The notes under the pieces are model-generated. The model was not told the DNA's origin. It did not search any database and worked only from the letters and a program-made list of their open reading frames with translations. Position numbers and translations under genes: made by a program. Shown in pieces: positions 9,352-20,640 of a stretch of DNA of 64,000 nt. The DNA is from Liolophura sinensis (lineage: Eukaryota; Mollusca; Polyplacophora; Chitonida; Chitonidae): positions 56,648,237-56,712,236 of the forward strand of contig NC_088302.1 of the NCBI RefSeq assembly GCF_032854445.1. The letters run 5' to 3'. The first letter of the stretch is position 1; the number at the start of each line of letters is the position of its first letter.

Positions 9352-11818
9352 TTTCTACTGAAGACCACCACAAAGCTATCCTGCAGGATCTATGACTGTG
9401 TGGTGAGGGATTCATACTAGTGAGGAAGACAAAGGCCAGATCAAGAGAACATGTCACCCAGTAATTACAGATGAGTTTCTACTGAAGACCACCACAAAGC
9501 TATCCTGCAGGATCTATGACTGTGTGATGAGGGATTCATACTAGTGAGGAAGACAAAGGCCAGATCAAGAGAACATGTCACCCAGTAACTACAGATGAGT
9601 TTCTACTGAAGACCACCACAAAGCTATCCTGCAGGATCTATGACTGTGTGACGAGGGATTCATACTAGTGAGGAAGACAAAGGCCAGATCAAGAGAACAT
9701 GTCACCCAGTAACTACAGATGAGTTTCTACTGAAGACCACCACAAAGCTATCCTGCAGGATCTATGACTGTGTGATGAGGGATTCATACTAGTGAGGAAG
9801 ACAAAGGCCAGATCAAGAGAACATGTCACCCAGTAACTACAGATGACTTTTTTCTGAAGACCACCACAAAGCTATCCTGCAGGATCTATGACTGTGTGAT
9901 GAGGGATTCATACTAGTGAGGAAGACAAAGGCCAGATCAAGAGAACATGTCACCCAGTAACTACAGATGAGTTTCTACTGAAGACCACCACAAAGTTATC
10001 CTGCAGGATCTATGACTGTGTGATGAGGGATTCATACTAGTGAGGAAGACAAAGGCCAGATCAAGAGAACATGTCACCCAGTAACTACAGATGAGTTTCT
10101 ACTGAAGACCACCACAAAGCTATCCTGCAGGATCTATGACTGTGTGATGAGGGATTCATACTAGTGAGGAAGACAAAGGCCAGATCAAGAGAACATGTCA
10201 CCCAGTAACTACACATGAGTTTCTACTGAAGACCACCACAAAGCTATCCTGCAGGATCTATGACTGTGTGATGAGGGATTCATACTACTGAGGAAGACAA
10301 AGGCCAGATCAAGAGAACATGTCACCCAGTAATTACAGATGAGTTTCTACTGAAGACCACCACAAAGCTATCCTGCAGGATCTATGACTGTGTGATGAGG
10401 GATTCATACTAGTGAGGAAGACAAAGGCCAGATCAAGAGAACATGTCACCCAGTAACTACACATGAATTTCTACTGAAGACCACCACAAAGCTATCCTGC
10501 AGGATCTATGACTGTGTGATGAGGGATTCATACTACTGAGGAAGACAAAGGCCAGATCAAGAGAACATGTCACCCAGTAACTACAGATGAGTTTCTACTG
10601 AAGACCACCACAAAGCTATCCTGCAGGATCTATGACTGTGTGATGAGGGATTCATACTAGTGAGGAAGACAAAGGCCAGATCAAGAGAACATGTCACCCA
10701 GTAACTACAGATGAGTTTCTACTGAAGACCACCACAAAGCTATCCTGCAGGATCTATGACTGTGTGATGAGGGATTCATACTAGTGAGGAAGACAAAGGC
10801 CAGATCAAGAGAACATGTCACCCAGTAATTACAGATGAGTTTCTACTGAAGACCACCACAAAGCTATCCTGCAGGATCTATGACTGTGTGATGAGGGATT
10901 CATACTAGTGAGGAAGACAAAGGCCAGATCAAGAGAACATGTCACCCAGTAACTACACATGAGTTTCTACTGAAGACCACCACAAAGCTATCCTGCAGGA
11001 TCTATGACTGTGTGATGAGGGATTCATACTAGTGAGGAAGACAAAGGCCAGATCAAGAGAACATGTCACCCAGTAACTACAGATGAGTTTCTACTGAAGA
11101 CCACCACAAAGCTATCCTGCAGGATCTATGACTGTGTGATGAGGGATTCATACTAGTGAGGAAGACAAAGGCCAGATCAAGAGAACATGTCACCCAGTAA
11201 CTACACATGAGTTTCTACTGAAGACCACCACAAAGCTATCCTGCAGGATCTATGACTGTGTGATGAGGGATTCATACTAGTGAGGAAGACAAAGGCCAGA
11301 TCAAGAGAACATGTCACCCAGTAATTACAGATGAGTTTCTACTGAAGACCACCACAAAGCTATCCTGCAGGATCTATGACTGTGTGATGAGGGATTCATA
11401 CTAGTGAGGAAGACAAAGCCCAGATCAAGAGAACATGTCACCCAGTAACTACAGATGAGTTTCTACTGAAGACCACCACAAAGCTATCCTGCAGGATCTA
11501 TGACTGTGTGGTGAGGGATTCATACTAGTGAGGAAGACAAAGGCCAGATCAAGAGAACATGTCACCCAGTAACTACAGATGAGTTTCTACTGAAGACCAC
11601 CACAAAGCTATCCTGCAGGATCTATGACTGTGTGATGAGGGATTCATACTAGTGAGGAAGACAAAGCCCAGATCAAGAGAACATGTCACCCAGTAACTAC
11701 AGATGAGTTTCTACTGAAGACCACCACAAAGCTATCCTGCAGGATCTATGACTGTGTGATGAGGGATTCATACTAGTGAGGAAGACAAAGCCCAGATCAA
11801 GAGAACATGTCACCCAGT
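9352..11818. repeat. Satellite-like array, 124-bp unit, ~20 copies
   Basis: The unit begins 'tttctactgaagaccaccac' and runs to 'taactacagatgag'; starts at 9352 and 9476 set the period. Copies are nearly identical, differing at a few sites (gatgaggg/ggtgaggg, acagatg/acacatg, aaggccag/aagcccag, ctagtg/ctactg). Each unit holds the 12-bp perfect palindrome ATCCTGCAGGAT. The unit contains stops in all frames, so no long open frame appears. The period is longer than for most other arrays here. Confidence 0.98.
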
Positions 11819-12145
11819 AAGTACAGATGTGAACATACACGTGTACATGCAGATACAGCCAAAAACTATTCTGTTATAGGAAGAGAAGGACAAGGGGCAG
11901 GAATAGAGGAAAGCCAACTCTTGTTAGTTCTGGGGCAGGTAGCAAGCTCGGAATGCCAATGTCAGGGACATCCTTCTAATAAAAAACTTAAAGGTATGCT
12001 GCTCAAGGCATATGACAAGTCTTTATCATACAAGTGGTAAAACAGTACTGGTGGTAAGGCATGCTGTTAAAGCTGGGCATGTCTACAGACTACAGGAGGG
12101 TAGGAGAACACCCTGAACCACTGTGAGCGCTAACACAGAACATAC

Positions 12146-12238
12146 GGAGACAAGGTCCTTCAGGGGCTTAAGCTCATTCCGGGAGGACACCACCTGTTTA
12201 TTCTTTTTGTCATGGGACAGACCAAAGAGTTTTTTCAA
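12146..12238 (-). CDS. MICU3: MICU3-like linker exon a (L-K-K-L-F...)
   Basis: A candidate exon of 93 nt, 31 codons, phase 0 at both ends. The acceptor is cttgtttttcag and the donor is gtatgt. It reads L-K-K-L-F-G-L-S-H-D-K-K-N-K-Q, then V-V-S-S-R-N-E-L-K-P-L-K-D-L-V-S. Placed after E-F-L-V of the EF-hand exon it gives EFLV-LKKLF, like EFLV-LQEIF of MICU3, followed by the same kind of lysine-rich stretch. An internal GTGGTG after the codon for Gln-15 could serve as a weaker alternative donor. With the next two linker exons and the start of the exon at 3375-3466, the distance from EFLV to TTLLVHFFG is 80 residues, about the length in human MICU3. The call rests on position, phase and the short match, not on strong identity. 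Confidence 0.72.
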
Positions 12239-12390
12239 CTGAAAAACAAGAGAATCAAAACAAACATAGAACACAATAACATGAACCCAACAGAAAACAA
12301 AAAACATAAGAAAATATAATTTACTGAAAAGTGCAAAGTGCATTGACAAGGGCTCCTACGAACCGTGCTGAAAGTGAAAGTGTTACAGAG

Positions 12391-12517
12391 TGTGCCACTA
12401 TGTTTACACCGTGTATATTCACAGATGGCAATTGTGCCACTGTGTTAACATGGAGCATATTCACAGATGGCAATTGTGCCACTATGTTTACATGGAGCAT
12501 ATTCACAGATGGCAATT
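12391..12517. repeat. Tandem repeat, 42-bp unit, 3 copies
   Basis: The unit 'tgtgccactatgtttacatg' + 'gagcatattcacagatggca' + 'at' occurs three times with a few changes. It begins about 150 bp upstream (in gene sense) of the acceptor of linker exon a. Confidence 0.9.
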
Positions 12518-14576
12518 CAAGCTTATTCTTTACAAAGAAAAGACACACTGCATTTACACACATTAGTGCCACCATTTTGAGAATCAATTTAGATCAATTT
12601 TTTAACCCTTACACGTAAGTCGCCAATGATGGTTCCCCATAACTAAAGAATGGTATTCAAAATGACAACAGTAATAGGAAAAGAGACAAGAGCTTCTGGA
12701 AACCAGATCTAATGCCTAAATAAATATGCTTTCTAAATATGGATATACATGTAGTGCAACAGTGAATCATTATTCTGTGACAAAAATCTCTCATGTTTTT
12801 TTCGGCATCAACAACTTACTGGAAAATGTGATGGTCATATTAAATATAACCCATGTGCCCACCCATTCCTAAGTAAACTAATTAACTTTCTCATCTTCAC
12901 AACGCATCAAATGGCAGCCAATTTTAGAGTTACATGTATCAATGATGTACAAAGAGACTATGCTCTATTAATATTTAGACTTGTGAGATATCTGTTTTAT
13001 GTGTTACATCAGTAGGCATATGTAGTGCTGTCCTATAGTATACTACAATAACTTCTTAGCAAATAAGAGCAGGAACAGTTCATAATTACACAAAACACCA
13101 TATCCATCCCTGAGTTATGTCCCTTGGAAAAAAATAACACACAACTTTTCACCATGAGTTAGTTCCCCTAGACTGTCACAGATGAAATCTACAATGTGGG
13201 TGGGATGAATGTAAATGAGACGATAATAAAATCATTCTCTAATACCAAACTACAGACCCACTAAATCTATCCATTAAGCTCTAGTACAGTCACTTACACA
13301 GACTTATTGTGCTAAACCTTTTCATTATGTATGGAGGGAATATAATTAGCAGCTTAAATATGCAACACCTGTCACTGAATACAGAATACATACATGTATT
13401 CAACAAATTCTTCAGTTAATGACACTGCAATGTCCGCTTACCAAACATTACAATGTAAACATCAAAGCTAAACAGTCAAATTAGAGGCAGAATAGCCTTT
13501 GAAGTCAACAGATCAGACTATAATTACTTTGGAGATTAAAATGTGATTTATAAAATAAAAACCTTCACATATTTTGAACTGCAGATATTAACATTCCTCG
13601 GCTATCATGCAGGAATACACTATGTATAGAAATGTATACCATACATAATGTCACTTAATAATAGTTTTCCATTAATTTAGCTTTAAACTACTGTAAATTA
13701 ACAACTGTCAATTTCCTCACCTTTAATTAAATTCAGTCTTATTAAACATAGCAAGCATGTAAATTAAGCCAACCTAAAAACTAAATTATTTTCTTCAATA
13801 AAAACCTAATATGCCTATTCTTTATGATAATAATGAAGGCAAATAACAGATGCATTAGTAGTGCCCGAGAACAAAATGTCCCCAGCTCAAAAAGTCAGTA
13901 CAAGAGAAAACACACGATTTCAGCATCTTTGCTCTTTCTTGGCTTCAAATTGGTCCATGCCTCACATGGCTCCCAAGGCAAATGCATTTTAATTACACCA
14001 GCCTAACTTCATCAGTAGAACATTGTGTAGCAAGCTGGTTCTCAAAGGGTCGCTGCCTGTAGCATGACACTGCCCAACGATCCGGGCGACTCACTGTGAT
14101 TCACCATTAGACACTACGCCTTTGATGTGGCCAAAATGAGCGCAGCAGTATGACTGGTCACAACCAGCCACCCCTCCTCCCTCCCTCCTATCTCTATCAT
14201 AAATCTTCAGGCTCATACAACAGTCAGCTAGATAAAGCCCTATCGTCTATCTTAACACCTCCTTTATCTTAACAATGGCTTCCAGTATTACTGACTCCAC
14301 ATCTCCAGGATTCCTTATCATTGAACCTGCACAGGTAAATAACATACCTGTCTAAGAGAACCATTAGCCTGATAAAAGCAGTGAGGAATAACATTACCCA
14401 ATCTGTGAATATCTGAACTGAATACCCTATATTCTAACCTTATATAAACCACTGATGAAATATTGATTCGAATACTCAACATCCTCATCTTGTAAAAACC
14501 AAGGAATAAGGAACAATTTCTTTTATTTGAAAAATCTGCCTTCTTAGCTTTCTTACATGTAACTCGTCTTGACCTA

Positions 14577-15448
14577 CAAGACTTGAATACTCTGCACTGT
14601 AACCTTGCATACAGCCTCCAATCGGGTACCGATTTGAATACTCCACATTGTAATCTTGCATACAGCACTCATCGGGTACCGATGTGAATACTCTACATTG
14701 TAACCTTGCATACAGCACTCATCGGGTACTGATTTGAATACTCTGCACTGTAACCTTGCATACAGCCTCCAATCGGGTACCGATTTGAATACTCCACATT
14801 GCAACCTTGCAAACAGCACTCATCGGGTACCAATTTGAATACTTTGCACTGTAACCTTGCATACAGCCTCCAATCGGGTACTGATTTGAATGCATTGCAC
14901 TGTGACCTTGCATACAGCACTCAACAGGTACTGATTTGAATACGCTGCACTGTAACCTTGCAAACAACACTCACCAAATACTGATTTGAATACTCTGCAC
15001 TGTAACCTTGCATACAGCACTCATCGGGTACCAATTTGAATACTCCACATTGTAACCTTGCATACAGCACTCACCAGGTACTGATCTGAATACTCTGCAC
15101 TGTAACCTTGCATACAGCACTCACCAGGTACTGATTTGAATACTCTGCACTGTAACCTTGCATACAGCACTCACCAGATACTGATTTGAATAGTCTGCAC
15201 TGTAACCTTGCATACAGCACTCACCAGGTACTGATTTGAATACGCTGCACTGTAACCTTGCATACAGCACTCACCAGGTACTGATTTGAATACTCTGCAC
15301 TATAACCTTTCATACAGCACTCATCAGGTACCAATTTGAATATTCCACATTGTAACCTTGCATATAGCACTCACCAGGTACTGATTTGAATACTCTGTAC
15401 TGTAACCTTGCATACAGCACTCATCGGGTACCGATGTGAATACTCGCA
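14577..15448. repeat. Minisatellite, 50/51-bp unit, ~17.5 copies
   Basis: The unit is 'tttgaatactctgcactgta' + 'accttgcatacagcactcac' + 'caggtactga'. The left part (14577-14900) mixes 51-bp units with 'cctccaatcggg' and 50-bp units with 'actcatcggg'. The right part is mainly 'actcaccagg'. Because 50 is not a multiple of 3, false minus-strand frames are short and staggered. Confidence 0.96.
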
Positions 15449-17106
15449 AGAGAGAAAACCATTTTGGTCTTTGTACAAATACAGGTCCAGATATAATGTA
15501 CCATCTGGAGAGTCTGTGGTAAAAGATCAGGCCTGGAGAGGGTTACTCCTTAATAGATTCTGCATATAGTGGTATTCATACAAGAAGAGGTATAGGTTGG
15601 CACAGTTTGTACCCATCGGAATACCTATATACACTCTTTATACATGTATACGGTTTCCCCAAATTTCACATCTATGTTATTAATGAGAAATTCAAGCAAC
15701 TCAAAGAACACGAAAATATTCCATGGATGGTAATCCTTACATGTGGTGGAACTAATCATGAACTGAACCCATTGTGGGTTGGAAACCCAAGTGCACTGAA
15801 AACACCAGAGGATAACATTTTTGATACCAAGGTATTAATACCTTGAGCACAGCACCATTATCAAGAACTACGTGATAGTATACTCCAATCCCAGACAAAT
15901 CACACTGGGAAGCTGTAAGTGTGAGTGATCCTGTCTTAGTCAGGGCCATTTGCAAGAACTAACGGATGCCTCCATGTACCCAGGACCCAGCCAGGAATAT
16001 ATACATTCAGGGAGATTGTCAAAACAAAATTAACTGGATATAAAAGAATCAAGCTCTTCCACCTGGAAATCAAACTTATGTACTAATTAACATGTTTACT
16101 GAAGTGCTTTGAGAGATGTGATCATCCAATTACAGAAATCTAACAAGTCTAAGACATGTGAAGCTCTGAATCTTACGACGTGGTCATATTTAGTCATACA
16201 TAAGTCTACACGACACTGAACAACTCAATTAAAATGACCTTCACTAGACTGCCATGGTCACAAGCAGATCATCTGTAAGACATTTATATTAAGACAGATG
16301 TAGTTGAGACAATGAGAAATGTGAAAAGTGAAATGCAACAGGGAAGGCCATATATTACAAGGTGAAGTCAAAGTCATGAAGGTGAAGGTCATCAAAGGTG
16401 AAGGTTATGCAGTCATCGAGTATTTTTCAGCCACCATTAAGATGGCATCTGCAGTCTACTGATACATCAGGAAACAGACAGCAGAAGAATTAATGTTAGA
16501 ATCTATTGTGAGGGAAACAAAGGCACAATAACATTGGCCTAACCGGCAATCCAGCTTGCAGCTGTTGAATCTGCAATAAAATAACAATGAATATTCACAT
16601 CAAAATTTACATACATGTACTGTGCAGAAATAAACACATAACAGTGTTAAATTAGGATATTAACTTCTCTCCACTTAGTTGAAGTCTTGACAACATTCAA
16701 GACAACACTGGCAAATAACATGGCCATAGCACTGCTGAAGCTACAGCTGTTCAAGGAGAAATAGGAGAAATCCGAATAAAGAGAAATACATGTATTGGAT
16801 ATTGCACAACTTACTCAAGTCTGAAAAAGACGAAATAAATCTGCGAACAAGCAAATACATGAATATCGCAACATGAGGTGTACAGGAAAATGGCTTAAAG
16901 CTTATTAAAATCTTATGAAACATACATCGGTCAAATAAATAGCAAGCTGAAACACAGAGTCTTAAACATAAAACTGACAAGCAATCAGCTCAAGTTTATG
17001 TACACAGAATAGACTTACACTGGAGTACACGGTACAGTAGTCTGACAATACATCCCATGAATACAAATATGTAAAACATTTCCTACGAAAGTAGCTTGTA
17101 ACTTAC

Positions 17107-17189
17107 CACGAGGAACTCTCTTTTGTCCACAATTTGGTTTCCATCCGTGTCAAACATGTTAAAGGCAATCTTGAATCCAGACTGTGGCT
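17107..17189 (-). CDS. MICU3: MICU3-like exon, first canonical EF-hand
   Basis: An 83-nt exon with acceptor ...ttgtctgtcag and donor gtaagt. After AG, which completes Lys, it reads P-Q-S-G-F-K-I-A-F-N-M-F, then the EF-hand loop D-T-D-G-N-Q-I-V-D-K-R-E, then F-L-V. The loop has Asp at positions 1 and 3, Asn at 5, Asp at 9 and Glu at 12, so it should bind calcium. The family protein senses intermembrane-space calcium through this loop and a second one near the C-terminus, which is not in this window. It ends in phase 0 after Val, and the following exon supplies the L-x-x-[IV/L]-F helix expected directly after FLV. The 3.1-kb array of a 31-bp repeat begins about 320 bp upstream, in the adjoining intron. 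Confidence 0.95.
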
Positions 17190-17510
17190 CTGACAGACAA
17201 AATAATATACATATATACATATTGTAGCATTGTTACAAGCATTACATATAAGGTGGCGAACCCTGTGAAGTTTACTTTCCAAAACTTTAATGGAAAAGAA
17301 TGTGCCCAGCACTACTATATAGGCATCCCTTGGTCATCAGCACAATTGTCACAGTGTGTTTGCGAAGCATCGCAGGCAAAGTTCTGACAAAATAGGTTAA
17401 GATCAAGGTCAGTGGAAGCTGTTAAAATTTTCTACACAACAAGATGCGCCTGTTGTACAAGTCTGATGAATACTGCTTAAAGATTTCAACCGGTATCATA
17501 TTTTAATATG

Positions 17511-20500
17511 CATCCTGGATATAGTATACATATCCTGGATATAGTATAACTGTAGTATACATATCCTGGATATAGTATAACTGTAGTATACATATCCTGG
17601 ATATAGTATAACTGTAGTATACGTATCCTGGTTACAGTATAACTGTAGTATACGTATCCTGGATATAGTGTAACTGTAGTATACATATCCTGGATATAGT
17701 ATAACTGTAGTATACGTATCCTGGATACAGTATAACTGTAGTATACATATTCTGGATATAGTATAACTGTAGTATACATATCCTGGATACAGTATAACTG
17801 TAGTATACGTATCCTGGATACAGTGTAACTGTAGTATACATATCCTGGATATAGTGTAACTGTAGTATACATATCCTGGATATAGTGTAACTGTAGTATA
17901 CGTATCCTGGATATAGTGTAACTGTAGTATACGTATCCTGGATATAGTGTAACTGTAGTATACGTATCCTGGATATAGTATAACTGTAGTATACGTATCC
18001 TGGATACAGTATAACTGTAGAATACATATCCTGGATATAGTATAACTGTAGTATACGTATCCTGGATATAGTATAACTGTAGTATACGTATCCTGGATAC
18101 AGTATAACTGTAGAATACATATCCTGGATATAGTATAACTGTAGTATACATATCCTGGATATAGTATAACTGTAGTATACGTATCCTGGATACAGTATAA
18201 CTGTAGTATACATATCCTGGATATAGTATAACTGTAGTATACATATCCTGGATACAGTATAACTGTAGTATACATATCCTGGATATAGTATAACTGTAGT
18301 ATACATATCCTGGATACAGTATAACTGTAGTATACATATCCTGGATACAGTATAACTGTAGTATACGTATCCTGGATACAGTATAACTGTAGTATACATA
18401 TCCTTGATATAGTGTAACTGTAGTATACATATCCTGGATACAGTATAACTGTAGTATACATATCCTGGATATAGTATAACTGTAGTATACGTATCCTGGA
18501 TACAGTGTAACTGTAGTATACATATCCTGGATATAGTGTAACTGTAGTATACATATCCTGGATATAGTGTAACTGTAGTATACGTATCCTGGATATAGTG
18601 TAACTGTAGTATACGTATCCTGGATATAGTGTAACTGTAGTATACGTATCCTGGATATAGTATAACTGTAGTATACGTATCCTGGATACAGTATAACTGT
18701 AGTATACATATCCTGGATACAGTATAACTGTAGTATACATATCCTGGATATAGTATAACTGTAGTATACGTATCCTGGATACAGTATAACTGTAGTATAC
18801 ATATCCTGGATACAGTATAACTGTAGTATACATATCCTGGATATAGTATAACTGTAGTATACATATCCTGGATACAGTATAACTGTAGTATACATATCCT
18901 GGATATAGTATAACTGTAGTATACGTATCCTGGATACAGTATAACTGTAGTATACATATCCTGGATACAGTATAACTGTAGTATACATATCCTTGATATA
19001 GTATAACTGTAGTATACATATCCTGGATATAGTATAACTGCAGTATACATATCCTGGATATAGTATAACTGTAGTATATACATATCCTGGATACAGTATA
19101 ACTGTAGTATACATATCCTGGATATAGTATAACTGTAGTATACGTATCCTGGATATAGTATAACTGTAGTATACGTATCCTGGATACAGTATAACTGTAG
19201 AATACATATCCTGGATATAGTATAACTGTAGTATACATATCCTGGATATAGTATAACTGTAGTATACGTATCCTGGATACAGTATAACTGTAGTATACAT
19301 ATCCTGGATATAGTATAACTGTAGTATACGTATCCTGGATACAGTATAACTGTAGTATACATATCCTGGATATAGTATAACTGTAGTATACATATCCTGG
19401 ATACAGTATAACTGTAGTATACATATCCTGGATATAGTATAACTGTAGTATACATATCCTGGATACAGTATAACTGTAGTATACATATCCTGGATACAGT
19501 ATAACTGTAGTATACGTATCCTGGATACAGTATAACTGTAGTATACATATCCTTGATATAGTGTAACTGTAGTATACGTATCCTGGATACAGTATAACTG
19601 TAGTATACGTATCCTGGATATAGTATAACTGTAGTAGTATCCTGGATATAGTATAACTGTAGTATGCGTATCCTGGATACAGTATAACTGTTATAGTACT
19701 AGTATCCTGGATACAGTATAACTGTAGTATACATATCCTGGATATAGTATAACTGTAGTATACGTATCCTGGATACAGTATAACTGTAGTATACATTATC
19801 CTGGATACAGTATAACTGTAGTATACATATCCTGGATATAGTATAACTGTAGTATACGTATCCTGGATACAGTATAACTGTAGTATACATATCCTGGATA
19901 CAGTATAACTGTAGTATACATATCCTGGATATAGTATAACTGTAGTATACGTATCCTGGATACAGTATAACTGTAGTATACATATCCTGGATACAGTATA
20001 ACTGTAGTATACGTATCCTGGATACAGTATAACTGTAGTATACATATCCTGGATATAGTATAACTGCAGTATACATATCCTGGATATAGTATAACTGCAG
20101 TATACATATCCTGGATACAGTATAACTGCAGTATACATATCCTGGATATAGTATAACTGTAGTATACGTATCCTGGATATAGTATAACTGTAGTATACGT
20201 ATCCTGGATACAGTATAACTGTAGAAATACATATCCTGGATATAGTATAACTGTAGTATACATATCCTGGATATAGTATAACTGTAGTATACGTATCCTG
20301 GATACAGTATAACTGTAGTATACATATCCTGGATATAGTATAACTGTAGTATACATATCCTGGATATAGTATAACTGTAGTATACATATCCTGGATACAG
20401 TATAACTGTAGTATACATATCCTGGATACAGTATAACTGTAGTATACATATCCTGGATATAGTATAGCTGTAGTATACATATCCTGGATATAGTATAACT

Positions 20501-20640
20501 GTAGTATACATATCCTGGATATAGTATAGCTGTAGTATACATATCCTGGATATAGTATAACTGTAGTATACATATCCTGGATATAGTATAGCTGTAGTAT
20601 ACATATCCTGGATATAGTATAACTGTAGTATACATATCCT
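17511..20640. repeat. Large minisatellite, 31-bp unit, ~101 copies
   Basis: The unit is 'tatcctggatatagtataac' + 'tgtagtataca'. Common variants are atacag/atatag, gtataac/gtgtaac, tacgta/tacata and a few taga/tagt. It is AT-rich and rich in dyads (gtatac, and the 11-mer tatccTggata with an unpaired centre). No stop occurs in any minus-strand frame of the basic unit, so overlapping false frames of 296-1025 codons appear. Three 31-bp units code one 31-residue period. Near 19636-19700 and at 19795 and 20224 some units are broken or have lost or gained bases. Confidence 0.98.

Larger units (their letters stand above)
4358..12145 (-). other. Intron between linker exons a and b (7.8 kb)
   Basis: A 7,788-bp phase-0 intron with donor gtatgt and acceptor ggtttcag. 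It carries the 98-, 42- and 124-bp arrays, a 42-bp short repeat at 9090-9215, a SINE-like remnant (5725-5935) and a complete retroposon with target-site duplication (6381-6705). The stretches 4400-5050, 7760-9090 and 11820-12145 are AT-rich, and I see no coding signal in them. Confidence 0.7.
12239..17106 (-). other. Intron between the EF-hand exon and linker exon a (4.9 kb)
   Basis: A 4,868-bp phase-0 intron with donor gtaagt and acceptor gtttttcag. It holds a 3-copy 42-bp repeat (12391-12517) and the 50-bp array (14577-15448). The stretches 12600-14570 and 15450-17100 are AT-rich and show no feature I can name. They include short open frames without codon or family signal. Confidence 0.75.

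Noticed and set aside
11807-12040. 77-codon plus frame at the end of the 124-bp array
   Set aside because: It starts in the last repeat unit, shows no domain and is on the strand opposite to the gene; consistent with chance.
17496-20573. A 1025-codon minus-strand frame (and others of 666, 638, 320 and 296) suggesting a giant Tyr/Ile-rich repeat protein
   Set aside because: It is made entirely of a 31-bp tandem unit without stops in any minus-strand frame, so three frames are open at once. There is no start context, no domain and no exon structure.
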